Positions 22,560-33,627 of a stretch of 64,000 bases of DNA are shown here, piece by piece. The stretch spans positions 161,760,467 through 161,824,466 of the forward strand of contig NC_061114.1 in the NCBI RefSeq assembly GCF_002878395.1. Direction: 5' to 3'. Each line of letters starts with the position of its first letter. The stretch's first letter is position 1. Source of the stretch: Capsicum annuum. Its lineage: Eukaryota; Streptophyta; Magnoliopsida; Solanales; Solanaceae. A model generated the notes under the pieces. The model did no database searches, was not told the DNA's origin, and saw only the letters and a program-made list of their open reading frames with translations. The position numbers were made by a program, and so were the translations under genes.

Positions 22560-23505
22560 TCCCTAAAGGATTCAAAATGACTAAAGCATATAAATTTCCT
22601 GGGAAACTTGTTTATTATCCTTATGTGGGATAAATTAATGGTTTGAAAATCATTGAAACTCTTGGAGAGTTTTCAAAAGCAATAAGATTATTTGCTGAAA
22701 TGCGAAACATACCGTATTGGATTGGTCCTGAAGTACCATATCTTAGTCCAATTAGTGTACTGATGTATCTTCAAATACTACAAGACATGATATAGCCTTT
22801 TCAGTTAATTTGTTATCAAGATATAGTTCTGCTCCTATTATGAGACATCAAAATGAGATCAAACACATGACCTTATTTTATTCAAAAGCTTGCAGTCTTG
22901 ATCTTGTTGATTATGCTGATACTGGGTACTTATCTGACCGTATAAAGCTTGATATCAAATGAGCTATCTGTTTACAGATAGGGATACTGCCATATCTTGG
23001 AGATATACAACATAGTCTATCGTAGCCACTTCATCGAATCATTCTAAGATAATAGATATTCATGAAACAAGACGAGAATGTGTCATTCAAGAAAAATGTG
23101 ATTTAAAATGCGACAATGTATCCACAATTTTATATAGATATAATGTAACATCCATAGTATATCTTCATAGAGGATTCATAAAAGCAGAAAGAACGATGCA
23201 CACTTCATCAAAGATTTTCTATAGATGAGCTCCAAAAGAATGATGATATTAACATGAAACAGATTCGTTCAAGTGGCAATGCGGCTGATTTATTCACCAA
23301 GTCTCTTCCAACTGCAACTTTCAAGAAGATGGTGCACAAGATCAGGATGCAAAGACTCAAAGATATTCTCATTAGGGGAGTTAATATGTGCTGTACTCTT
23401 TTTTCCTTTCATGGTTTTGTCCCACTGGGTTTTCCTTGTAAGGTTCTTAATGAGGTAGCCTATATGCATATTGTTAGAGATGTGTACTCTTTTTTCCTTC
23501 ACTAG
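22560..23505 (+). pseudogene. Copia RT-end/RNase H remnant, copy E
   Basis: It contains 'GFKMTKAYKF' (RT scrap), 'KAIRLFAEMRN', 'GPEVPYLSPI' and 'SRYSSAPI', then a C-terminal open stretch (23254-23505) reading 'QIRSSGNAADLFTKSLPTA' and 'KMVHKI'. Multiple stops and small indels lie between. The RT catalytic core is missing, as in the inverted copy, so the two share the same internal deletion. A purine tract AAAGAGGGAG (23557-23566) and LTR-E follow. Confidence 0.8.
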
Positions 23506-23566
23506 ATTTTTTTTCCCCACTAGATTTTTTCTTGTAAGATTTTAACTCTAGACAATAAAGAGGGAG

Positions 23567-23785
23567 TGTTATAAATGTATTTACATTATAGTGAATGTGT
23601 ATCAAGATCTAATAAGATCTAGTTGATATCTATCAGGATTTGAAGTATCTACTTTTAGTCAGAAACTAGGAGTATTTTCCCCTATAAATAGAGGGGTTTT
23701 GTTCATTATATTCTCAATCAAGATGATCTCTCATCCCTTATAAGAAATAAAGAAGTCTCCCTCTTCTCTCTCTATTTTGCTAATA
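23567..23785 (+). repeat. Copia LTR-E, 3' end deleted
   Basis: It starts TGTTATAAATG after a polypurine tract. The TATA box CTATAAATA is at 23682-23690. The last bases of the LTR and the primer site are missing: 'CTCTCTCTATT' runs straight into gag at about 23786. It serves as 3' LTR of the D-E unit and 5' LTR of the E-F unit. Confidence 0.85.
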
Positions 23786-24090
23786 ATCTTATAAATTTTG
23801 AGTTCATTGGTTCTAACAAGAACTACTTTAATGAGTATTGAATGCTGAAATCTACTTAGATGCTATGGGTCTTGGAGATGCCATAAAGAAAGAAAATACA
23901 ATATCTCATCAAAATCATGCTAAGACTATGATTTTCTTGCATCACGAAATTCTGAAAATTGAATACCTTACTACTAAGGATCCATTTGTTTTGTGGAATA
24001 GCCTAAAATAAAGATTTGACCACTTGAAGATGGTCATCCTCCCAAAAGCACGATATGAATGCATGCATCATGAAAATAAGATGTTGGGTT
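23786..24090 (+). pseudogene. Copia Gag remnant E
   Basis: It starts at 'LLIIL-IL.VHWF..NYF' equivalents and reads 'LDAMGLGDAIKKENTIS'. It keeps the 13 bases missing in remnants A and D. It differs by losing bases in 'FLHHEILKIEYL' (four to five codons fewer) and has a stop in 'LK*RFDHLKM'. It continues to segment X. Confidence 0.75.
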
Positions 24091-25950
24091 CAAGTCCAAT
24101 CGATTTATGCCTAAGATGCCTTTATATGGATGAGATGTTGAGTTTGAATATCAATGTACCATATTGATAATATACTGATGACTAAGGCAAAATAATGTCT
24201 TTTTGATAAAAAGACATGAATCTGTCCCATTGAATATGCTTCAGTCTTGAAGTAAATGCGGTAGCAATATATTATAAGTCTGAAAGATGACAAATTGCTC
24301 TATTCTTAAAGTGAATGTTGTAGCAATGTATGATATACCCCGAAAGGTATGTTAAGAGAAGAGTTCTCTACATTATATGCACAGCTCAATTTGCTCTTAA
24401 ATTAGTAATATTTTTAAAAAGCTTATAAGCTATCATAATTTGATAGGTTTAAGGCATGATTATATTTCATTCATGGGAATGAAAATTTTATTTATTATAA
24501 GCAAAGATCCATTCCCTAAGGTGAATGTGATAATATTTAGTAAAACTTATTAATAAACGTGCACTTGATTGTGATGGTATCACAACTCACCTCCGAAAGA
24601 GGTTGAATAATTGAGAAGAGTTATTTTGAAATCTACTTCTAGAGTAGTAAATTCAAAAATTTATTCACGTAATAGAAAATCTGAAATTTACTAAAGAAAA
24701 AAGTACATGTCATGGTAAACTTGGAGTTTACTAGTATAAAATTTCATAAATTGACATGAACTATTATGACATCCCAAAGATATGCATACTAAGTATTACA
24801 CAAATATTGAAGAATAAGATAATTCTTCATGAACTTTTAATGTTGTGTGTTCTCATGATAAGTTGGTTGAACCAACTAATGTTGGGATTTGATCCCTCAA
24901 AATTTGAAAAATATAAAAGGTGAATATAGGTCTGTTCACCAGTCATATGATCTATTAAGATACATCGATATAAGATGATCACATGTGGTTATCTTGTCAA
25001 CCTACTATTTGACATTTATAAAGTTGCTTCCTCGATAAAATTGAGTTAAGAACATAATTTTCAGATTGTGTAATCAGGAAAAATCATCTTGATGATGATG
25101 GTTTGACATTGAATGCTTTCGATTAATAGCTAAATCATTACTAATGAGAACAAAACTTCATGTGTTGGTCCGAAATATGATATGTTGCATACAATAGCAC
25201 TTGTATGAACTAGACCAATAAATTATGATTATTTCTTCTCTCTTAATTGGTTTAAGATCAGGAACCCACTATTCCATCTATAGTTTTGATGTGCGGTATA
25301 CAATTAATGAATATACCATGATGCACAAAGATGGATTCCTCAAAGAAGATGGAGGAATATGTTTATTTTTCTAACATAAGGGGGAGGTTATAAGTGGCTA
25401 TGAAATATGTTGGAAATTATCACCAGATCCTCATTCAAAAGATAATTCAAGTTAAATGTTGAAATCATCTCATATTTAAACTGCAAGTGCTCCTATTTTG
25501 TGTCCTGAAGAACAAAGTCTATGCATGCGTGAAGCATAGTAGAAAATCAATTCTAAATAAAATAATCCTTGAAAAGGATAAGGAGCAATCAATCACAATA
25601 AGAAGGCAATGTGCTCTTGAAGAGTCTACGACATAACACTTCATGAAACCTTATGAGAGGTTCAGGCACCTGAAAATAATGAAGTGATAAGATCTCAAAT
25701 TATTATATCACACCGTGAACCTATATGAAATGATATATCATCAATATCTTTGATACAATATTAGCGCAATATTGTGAGAGATTACGAGGATCTAAATTCT
25801 ACATTTACTTAAGCATGCTGATGTAGAAACATTTATCAAGTGACATGAAAGGATTCATCTTGGTAAGCATGAAACTTATTTGATTTGCATTCTAGACACT
25901 TGAAGATGTCGCACATGATATGCTGAATATTGTCACTTGATAAATTTTAC
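24075..25950 (+). repeat. Segment X, copy E
   Basis: The same ordered landmarks as copy A: 'GCACAGCTCAATTTGCTC' (24380), 'GGGAATGAAAATTTTA' (24475), 'CAACTCACCTCCGAAAGAGG' (24582), 'GGTTGAACCAACTAATG' (24863) and 'GAGAGGTTCAGGCACCTG' (25656). It is not interrupted by CACTA. No coding frame is visible. Confidence 0.75.
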
Positions 25951-25973
25951 ATAAAACTTCTTAAGGAGATAGA

Positions 25974-26168
25974 ATGAAACACACTTCATCAAAGTTTTTC
26001 TATACATATGAAATACAAAAGAATTGTGATATTAACTTGCAACAGATTCGTTCAAGTGATAATGTGACTAATTTATTCACCAAGTCTCTTCCTTGTACAA
26101 CTTTCAAGAAGATGGTGCACATGATTGGGATGCAAAGGTTCAAGGATGTTCTCATTAGGGGGAGTTAA
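25974..26168 (+). pseudogene. Copia RNase H C-terminal end, copy F
   Basis: A 64-codon open stretch reads 'MKHTSSKFFYTYEIQKN', then 'QIRSSDNVTNLFTKSLP' and 'KKMVHMIG'. It is the last part of copia pol. All of RT and the first two thirds of RNase H are absent upstream, so this unit is more deleted than copy E. A purine tract (TCAAGGGAGAG, 26351-26361) and LTR-F follow. Confidence 0.75.
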
Positions 26169-26361
26169 TATGCACTGTACTCTTTTTTCCTTCTGAGGTT
26201 TTCTCCCATTAGGTTTTCCTTTTAATGTTTTTAATGAGGCAGACTATATGCGTATTGTTAGAGATGTGTACTCTTTTTCCTTCACTAGAGTTTTTTCCAC
26301 TGAGTTTTTTCTAGTAAGGTTTTAATAAGGCACATTATCTATCTAGACATTCAAGGGAGAG

Positions 26362-26603
26362 TGTTATAAATGTATTTATATTATAGTGAATGTCTATGAA
26401 GATCTAATAAAATCTAGTTGATATCTATCAAGATTTGAAGTATCTGTCTTTTAGTCAGAAATTAGGAGTATTTTCTCCTATAAATCGAGGGGTTTTGTTC
26501 ATTATATTCTCAATTAAGATGATCTCTCATCCTTCAAGAGAAATAAGAATTACTATCTATTTTCTCTCTATTCTTCTTCTTTATTCTTAGTTATTTTATA
26601 ACA
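26362..26603 (+). repeat. Copia LTR-F, full length (242 bp)
   Basis: It starts TGTTATAAATG and ends TTATTTTATAACA. The TATA box is CTATAAATCG (26478-26487). It is followed by ATATA, close to the GTATA before LTR-A. Confidence 0.85.
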
Positions 26604-26787
26604 ATATATACCATATTTATTTCTTTATTGTTGGATACTGAGCTTCAATTTTCTATGTTTGTATTTACTACTTCTTTCATTTATTTAAAAATTACAAAAA
26701 AATAGTAAGATAAACATTAACGACGTAAAATATTTTTTTAAAAATAATATATATTACGTCCACGCTAGCACAAACTTTTATGTTTAG

Positions 26788-27966
26788 AGTCCGTTTGGGA
26801 TTGCTGTTACAGACTACTTATTTAAGAAGGACTTTTATAAAATAGCTTTTCAGAAAAGTGCTTTTGAAGAAAGCAATTTGTGTTTGGTAAATTCATTTAA
26901 AAAGTACTTTTGATAAACAGATTGTGTTTGGATAATTTTTTTCAAGAAGTATTTTTTTTGAGATAAATGACCAAATAGAACATGTATCAATAGACTTTTA
27001 CTACTAAAATTAATTTATAGGGAAAATTTATTTTAAATATCTATTATATTATTTTTAATTAAAATTTTATTTTTATTTAATTAAAAAGCACGTACTCTAA
27101 AATTTTCAATCAATAGTTATATACATAAATACATTAAAAATATTAATAATGAGATATTACTTAAATAATTTAAATATAACTTTAAAATATCAAACAAAAA
27201 TAAATATAAAAATTATTTCATAAATTAAATAATTATTTATGAAAAAATTAACGAGAAAAATAATTAGTCCTTCATACATCACAAAATTCTCAATGATTTC
27301 ATCCCTAATTTTATTATTCAATATCTCCATACTAGTAAAAGACATGTCTTGTATTTCTGAAGGTATACTAGAAGTCTCATCTCCTTCTTCATATATGTAA
27401 ACTACATGGTAACAAATATTTCACTTTTCATGAATTATTTATTTAAAATTAAATATTCGAGAAAAAATTTACAAGTATTGTCAAAATATCATTTATTCTT
27501 GTAACATGATTTATTTTTCATTTGTTATCATTAATAATAAAAAATAAAAAGTTATATATTCTTCGTACCATCATCAATAATTTTTTAAAATTTATTTACA
27601 GAAAATGAGTGAAAATAAAATAATAATATATAAATCATAAATAAAATAAAGAATTATGATGTAAATATGAAGTATGAAGTATTAGAATCAAACTTATAAG
27701 ATGTGTGTGTTAGAGAGAGAGAGTCATATGGATATTTTAGTTATGAAAAAAGTAATTTTCTGCTTCTGCTTATTTTGAAAAGCAGAAATTTCTGTTTCTT
27801 TTCAGAAGCGAAAATTTCTGCTTCTTTTCAGAAGCAGAAAAACTACTTCTGCTTCTTTTTAAAAGCATTTTTGCAAGTTTACCAAACACTCTTCTTTTAA
27901 AAAAAAATATTTTTTTCTCAAAATAAGTGCTTTTCTTTGGGAAATAAGCAATCTCAAACAGACACT
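26788..27966. mobile_element. MITE with AGTCCGTTTGGGATTGCT-type inverted ends
   Basis: The left end AGTCCGTTTGGGATTGCT (26788) pairs with the right end, which on the minus strand reads GTGTCTGTTTGAGATTGCT. Both flanks read TTAG. Inner repeats of 'AAAAGC(A)GAAATTTCTGCTTCTTTTCAGAAGC' (27758-27870) match 'AAGTGCTTTT' blocks near the left end, making subterminal inverted repeats. A (GT)n(GA)n run lies at 27702-27722. The superfamily is unclear (hAT or PIF-like). Frames over 27703-28003 are incidental. Confidence 0.55.
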
Positions 27967-27969
27967 TAG

Positions 27970-28267
27970 TCCTCTTCACATTCACCTTTCTATGCTCAAA
28001 CAATTTGATTATTTGTAGAAATTTTCAACATAAACTTTCTCCACATATAAAACCAAAAAATTAATAACGGACAGTTTGTACCATTACAAATTTAAAAAGC
28101 ATCACTACTCTTATTTTAATGATGAATTTGTCAAATAATTCTTGTTAGATGTAAGTTAGTAGGGGATGAATTTCATAACAAATTCTTATTTTTAGTATTC
28201 ATCAAATTTACGGTCAGTAGTAATAGGTTTTATTATAAGTGCATTTAATTCATTAGTGAATTGATGT
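27970..28267. other. Unannotated spacer
   Basis: About 300 bases of AT-rich DNA between the MITE and the LINE fragment. I see nothing identifiable. Confidence 0.5.
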
Positions 28268-28579
28268 ATACAGCTGACGTGGTAGTGAAACTTGATTTTA
28301 AGTCCACTTAAAAGAGAGATAAGTATGTTGGGACTATGATCCAGGAGAATGGAAAGATTGATGAGGATGCTACTCACCGTATTGGTGCAGGGTGGATAAA
28401 ACGGAGGCTCACTTCTGGCGTATTATGTGTAAGAAAGTGTACTTAAACTTAAAGGCAAGTTCTACAGAGTGGCAGTTCAATTGACAATGTTGTATGGAGT
28501 GTAGTGTTGGTTAGGCAAGAACTCCTACATCCAAAAGTTGAAGGTGGCGGAGATGCGGCTTTGAGATGGGTATGTGGAC
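28268..28579 (+). pseudogene. RTE-type LINE reverse transcriptase C-terminus, part 1
   Basis: Translation gives 'ADVVVKLDFKST', '[18 protein letters not shown]', '[15 protein letters not shown]' and, after frameshifts, 'MRLRWVCG'-type residues. This is the conserved C-terminal region of plant RTE-like LINE reverse transcriptases, downstream of the catalytic palm. It is 5'-truncated, as expected for incomplete target-primed reverse transcription. It stops at 28579 where the Gypsy element begins and continues at 37955. Confidence 0.75.
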
Positions 28580-30759
28580 TGTAACACCCAAATTTTGCTT
28601 TTGAAAATTTTTGAGTTTTGAACTCACTTCCGTAGCTAAGACTTATCTTAAAAGTCATAAGGTGTCAGTATAGGTCATAAGACACCAATCGTAGGGTGAC
28701 CAGTGAGGTTGCCCAAGGTCTTTTTTTTAGTACAACTAGACTCAATGAGTCGTAAGACTCTATACGAATCATATAGTGCCACTCGTAGGGTCATCAGTGA
28801 AGGGACCTTGAGCTACTGCCCAGACTAAGACTAGTCATTACGAGTCGTGATAACTGAGTACGAGTCGTGAGGTCCGACTCGTACCTTGACCAGTGTGTGC
28901 TCCTTTTTGTTTAACCCAAACTACGAGTCCAGATGATGAATCGTAGTTAGTCTTAATGAGTCGTCATGTGACTCGTAGCGAGTAGGCAACAAATTCTCAA
29001 CATTTTAAGTAAGGGAATTTTGGTCAATTCCCTCCTTTCTCACTTAGACCCCACATTCATAAAACACCAAAAATGGGTTATTTCATCCATAACATAATCA
29101 ATACATACTCTTTTCTTTCTTAAATTGCTAAGTCAGGAACACTAAGGGTTTTAAGAGTTTGGAAATTAGAGCTTTTAAGGATTGATTTCTCTCCATAATT
29201 CTTGATATTTTAGGCATGTTACTCTTTGCCAAAGCTTATTTTGTTGAAAGCATCTATTTAATTTCTTATTCATATGATTTAATTGTGGTTTATGAATATG
29301 AGTTGAGGATTTTAGAATAAATTTTTCTTAAATTATTTTCCCATGATCTTATATGCATTATTCATGCTTTATCAATGGTTTTTGAACTAATTGGGTGCAT
29401 GGGTTGGAAATTGGGATGGGGTTCGAGGCATTCCCCTAATATTGATGATTTTGGTTTTGGAAATTGTGTTCCTTGAACCCACTTGTATAATTGTCTTTGA
29501 ATTATGGATTTGTCACATTACTTGACTTACTCACTTATACTATTGTAATACATAAATGGTAAAATAAATAAACATGGACTTGGGAGGCCTTGATAGCCTT
29601 GGTTTGGTTTTAGATAGTTTTAAAAAAGCCGTGGTGGCCATGAAATGGTTTAAACTGGAACTTTAGAGTCCTATTGGCCGATGGGTTTCAGTTCCAATTG
29701 GCTAAATAGGTTGGAGTCTTATTGGTTAGTGGGTTAGAATCCCATTGGCTACTTGATATGACATAGTCATATTTGCTTGCAAGCTATAGTCAGCATGATG
29801 ATACCACTTGATACTGCCTAAATGAATGACTCCTTGATTAAATGAACGGGTTATATGCTAAATATTTTAATTAGGCTTAAAGAAGGCTATGTAGTTCACT
29901 GTGAAAGTGAAGGTCCTGAGAGGACTAATACTGGAAACTATGTTTGCCGGTGTGGGGTCCAAATGATCGAGTGTTTGAGTCACCCTTCATATACGATTGA
30001 GTGTTCAAATCTCTTTAGTTATATATATATATATATATTGTTATTCTCTAGTTTGTGTGGATCCCTTTCAGTAGGGGAGATGAACCCATATAGCCCGTGG
30101 GTGTTTTTATTGTGATGACAGAACTACACAGTCCAGGCTAATGTTTTACTTGCATGCTAAATTTTGTTCCCTACCCCAGCATGCTATATATATGTGTGTG
30201 TGTGTGTATACATGATTGTGTGCAATGGCTTTGAATGATTTTGAACTGAATTGATCATGACATTACTTTATCCCTTTCTTGAGTTACATGCTAGCATGTA
30301 CCCCGCTAATCTCTCCGGAAGCTGTATCCCCACGCAATGTAAGAAATAAAGACACTTTTGATTTTCCTATGCAGTGATAGATTTATGAATTGTTAGCCTT
30401 CAGCTTTGAAGTTTTGAGCTTCCATTCTCCAAAAGGGTTATTATTTTAAAATCATGTTTAATTTATGTCATAGACTACCATTTGGTTTCTTTTTGTCTAT
30501 CATCGAGGGCATGTCCCGACCTAGATTAATGTTGGTTTCACATAGGCTTTGTGGATAAGTGTGGACTTGGGATGTTTTGTTGAATCCTTAGAACCTTGCC
30601 ATAGTTGCAAATCTTATTCATGTCTATATTGTAATATGTTCGACATTCACCCATTGCTAGTTGTGTTGTGTTTTGTTTGACTAGGCAAAAAGGGTGGTCT
30701 CCAGTTCTCGGTAGACTTGAGATACCCGTCATCGCCAGGCCCTGGTTTAGGTTGTGATA
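28580..30759 (+). repeat. 5' LTR of the Tekay-like element
   Basis: Starts TGTAACACCC and ends TTGTGATA, with the terminal CA mutated to TA. The first 400 bases hold many 'ACTCGTA'/'TACGAGTC' palindromic blocks. Microsatellites are (TA)n at about 30020 and (TG)n at about 30190. The 86-codon frame at 29855 is incidental. Confidence 0.9.
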
Positions 30760-30762
30760 AGC

Positions 30763-30781
30763 TTGGTATCATAGCCTAGGT
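30763..30781 (+). promoter_or_regulatory. tRNA-iMet-type primer-binding site
   Basis: TTGGTATCATAGCCTAGG lies four bases after the LTR end. The family form is TGGTATCAGAGCC, so one G-to-T change is present. Confidence 0.8.
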
Positions 30782-30957
30782 TCATGGTCAATTGGGTATC
30801 TACAAAAGCATATCAAGTAGAGTTTCTTTTATGGGTGTGTAGCACGCCACACTTATAAGAGAGAGGCTATAAGAAATTTAGGAATATTTTTCTATTTCAG
30901 ACTATGGAGTCTAAGGCCTTGAATTTCATCTAATCTCCATTGTTTGCATTTTAGATC

Positions 30958-32150
30958 ATGCCTTCCCGAAGATCTGATACTCATGAAAACTTTTCTGTTT
31001 CGTCTGAGGACAATGTGGATAGGACTCATCCTACCTCTGGGGTACATACTTGGTCTAGGGTCCCTGCTTCTGATTGCCCTCGTAGAGTTTCACCTTTTCC
31101 CACTAGTCCCCCTTAGTCTCCATAGGGTGATGTATCTAATGCTAAGTTTCATCAGTCAATCCATTTGCTTACTCAATTGGTAGTGTCTCAGTACGGCCAG
31201 TCTGAGCGTGTTGCTTTTGTTGCTCTATCTTCTGAGGTCACTAGAGTTGGCCAGTTTATGAGATTGAATCCTCCGACTTTTACTGGCTCTAATATTTAAG
31301 AGGATCCTTAAAGATTTATAGATGATATAGAGAAAATATTTAGGACGATACATGCTTCTAACTTTGAGGGTATGGAGCTCTCTGCATACCAGCTGAAAGA
31401 TGTGGCATATCAGTAGTATGAGGAGTGAGAGCAGTCGAGTGGTGATGATGCTAAGTCGGCATTATGGGATGAGTTCTCTGGTATTTTTTGGATTACTTCT
31501 TTCCTTAGGAGTTGAAAGAGGAGAAAAATGAGGTATTTGTTAATTTGAAATAAGACAGGGTAATTGTGAAGGAGTATGCTTTGAAGTTTCATTAGTTATC
31601 TCGCTATAATCTGGAGTTGGTATCGGGATAGGATGAGGAAGTTTGCTTTAGGTTTGTCTCAGGACTTGGTGTTGGAGTGAAAGGCTGCCTTGTTGAACAA
31701 GAACATGGATATCTCTAAGTTGGTGCTATACATGCAGTAGATTGAGAAGGAAAAAAGAAGTAGGAAGAAGTGAGGGAGATACAAAGTAAGAAGTTTAGAT
31801 ATTCAAATCAGGGTGAGAGTCAGCAACATAGTAGGAGTGATGGTAAGTAGTGGGGAAGGAAGAAAGCTTGGGGGATTTTTGGCTCTTATTCTATGGCTAG
31901 TGCTCCATATCCTAACCTGTATGGTGATTGTCAATTTTAGACTGACAATGGGTATAAGGCATAAGACGCCCTGTCTCAGGCAAGTGGAGCTTAGTCAGCC
32001 CCGTCTTATCCCCCTTATAAATTTTATGGGTAGGTGCATCACGGTCAGTGTGAGGAGGGAAAAAAACTGATGTTATAGGTGTGGTCAGCTTGGTCACATA
32101 CAGTGGGAGTGTTCTTCAGCTAGGGATGCTACTGAGGCTAATAAGGTTTT
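30958..32150 (+). pseudogene. Tekay-like Gag remnant with zinc knuckle
   Basis: It begins ATG (30958), 'MPSRRSDTHENFSVSSED', matching the gag start of the second element at 63837. It continues with 'RLNPPTFTGSN' and 'MELSAYQLKDVAY', a capsid core, and ends with an intact CCHC knuckle (32071-32112, C-X2-C-X4-H-X4-C). Capsid packages element RNA. Stops are frequent and mostly TAG: 31114-31116 and 31123-31125 are the first two, both next to Pro-rich residues where Gln is usual. A frameshift lies in the middle (about 31615-31640). Nothing functional can be made. Confidence 0.85.
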
Positions 32151-32249
32151 GGTTTTTACTTTGTTAGCTATTGCACCAAAGGGTTCTGCCCCTGGCTCCG
32201 GTACTAGTTGGAATTGTCTCTATGTTCTTACCACTCATTAGGAATATAA

Positions 32250-32640
32250 GGCATCTCCTGTGGTCGTCACTGGTATGTTATAGATTTTCTCTTATGATAT
32301 ATATTTCCTGATTGATTCAAGGTCTTCTCTTTCTTATATGACCTTTTATGTAGACATCCATTTTGATTTTGGTCCTAAGTGTATTTTTGATCCCTTTTGT
32401 ATGTCCACACTAATGGGTGATTTTGTTGTGTCTAGAAGGGCCTATAAGGTTTTTGTGACATCTATCAATGGTAGAGAGACCCTGGTGGATTTGATAGAGT
32501 TTGATATGTTGGATTTTTATCTGATCTTAGGGATGAATTGGCTTCATTCGTGCTATGCCTCTTTGGATTGTTGGACCCAAAATGTCAGATCCAATTCTCG
32601 AATGAACCAGTGATTGAGTAGGAAGGGAGTCCCCTAGTAT
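32250..32640 (+). pseudogene. Tekay-like aspartic protease remnant
   Basis: An open stretch from 32338 to 32613 encodes the retropepsin body: 'FYVDIHFDFGPK', 'TLVDLIEFDMLDF' and 'LILGMNWLHSCYASLDC'. The active-site triplet, normally D-S/T-G, reads D-S-R at 32314-32322, so the catalytic loop glycine is lost. A TAG precedes it. The protease would cut the Gag-Pol polyprotein. Confidence 0.85.
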
Positions 32641-32739
32641 CTAAGGGAAAGTTTATTTCTTATCGTAGAGCTTGAAAATTCAATTCCAAAGGGTGTTTTA
32701 CCATCTAGTTTGGGTTTAGGATTCTAATTCCTAGGGTCC

Positions 32740-33627
32740 TTCATTGCAATTTGTCCTTGTGGTCTATGAGTTTCCCAAAGTATTTCCTAATGATCTTTCT
32801 GGTATTCCACTCGATAGGGAAATAGACTTTGGGATTGGTCTTCTACCAGATGCCTATCCTATATCTATCCCCTCCATATAAATGGCTACGAATGAGTAAA
32901 AGAAATTAAAAAAGCACTTGAAAGATCTTCTTGATAAGGGTTTTATTCACCCTAGTGTTTCCTTATTGGGTGCTCATATGCTTTTCGTGCGTAAGAAGGA
33001 TGGTTTATTTCGAATGTGTATAGACTACCGCCAGTTGAATAAGGTGACTGTGAAGAATAAGTATCCCCTTCCTAGGATTGATGATCTTTTCAACCAACTT
33101 CAGGGTGTTAGGTGCTTTTCTAAGATTGATTTTAAATCAGGTTTTCATCAGCTGAATATTAGGGAGGCAGATATCCCTAAGACTACTTTTCATACCCGAT
33201 ATGGCCATTATAAGTTTTTAGTCATATCTTTTAGATTGATTAACGCTCCGATTATGTTCATGGATCTTCTGAACTGAGTATTCTGTCAGTTCTTAGATTT
33301 GTTTGTTATTGTGTTCATTGATGATATATTGGTATATTCTAAGAGTGAGAAGGATCATGCCAATCACCTTCGTATAGTGTTGTAGACTCTCAAGGATCGA
33401 AAGCTGTATGCTAAGTTTTTGAAGTGTGAATTCTGGTTGAATGCGGTGACTTTTTTGGGTCATGTTTTTTCTAGTAAGGGGATCATGGTAGATCCATAGA
33501 AAGTTGAGGCGGTGAAGAAGAGGACTAGACCCATGACTATAACATACATTCAGAGTTTCTTGGGTTTATTCAGGTATTATAGGAGGTTTGTAGAGAGTTT
33601 CTTTTCGATTGCTGCTCCATTGACTAA
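32740..33627 (+). pseudogene. Tekay-like reverse transcriptase remnant
   Basis: Frame 2 encodes '[13 protein letters not shown]', '[19 protein letters not shown]', '[15 protein letters not shown]', '[14 protein letters not shown]' (first catalytic Asp) and '[16 protein letters not shown]' (catalytic F-I-D-D at 33314-33325), then the thumb with '[11 protein letters not shown]' and '[11 protein letters not shown]'. The catalytic residues are still present. Stops at 32879, 32897, 33275, 33383 and 33497 and a frameshift at about 33628 inactivate it. Confidence 0.9.

Larger units (their letters stand above)
19520..22560 (+). repeat. Segment X, copy D, split by a CACTA element
   Basis: X landmarks run from 'TTGGGTTCAAGTCCC' (19523) to 'TTGACAT' (20186) and resume at 'CCCAAAGATGTACATACTAAG' (about 21365) through 'GGTTCAGGTACCTG' (22264) to the RNase H remnant. 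The interruption at 20187-21360 is the CACTA fragment. There are no long frames. Confidence 0.75.
10365..26603 (+). mobile_element. Composite, rearranged Ty1-copia cluster
   Basis: The 16.2-kb block begins and ends with LTRs of one copia family (TGTTATAAATG...TTATAACA). The outer flanks are GTATA and ATATA, four of five bases identical, so the outer ends may be those of one original insertion. Order inside: LTR-A, gag, X duplicated, RNase H stub, G-rich tract, LTR-B, then an inverted piece (X scrap, LTR-C, RNase H, X), then protease/integrase, LTR-D tail, gag, X, CACTA, X, RNase H, LTR-E, gag, X, RNase H end, LTR-F. The LTR-internal-LTR-internal-LTR order from D to F is what unequal recombination produces. 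No frame is intact and only a short scrap of reverse transcriptase remains. Confidence 0.75.

Noticed and set aside
10365..26603. An integrated plant pararetrovirus
   Set aside because: The pol order (protease, integrase before RNase H), LTRs, primer site and polypurine tracts are those of copia. No movement- or coat-protein region is visible.
27703..28003. Phe-rich frames on both strands
   Set aside because: They come from subterminal inverted repeats of a MITE and have no independent support.
29855..30115. 86-codon frame
   Set aside because: It lies in the 5' LTR of the Tekay-like element, and the matching 3' LTR region does not keep it open.
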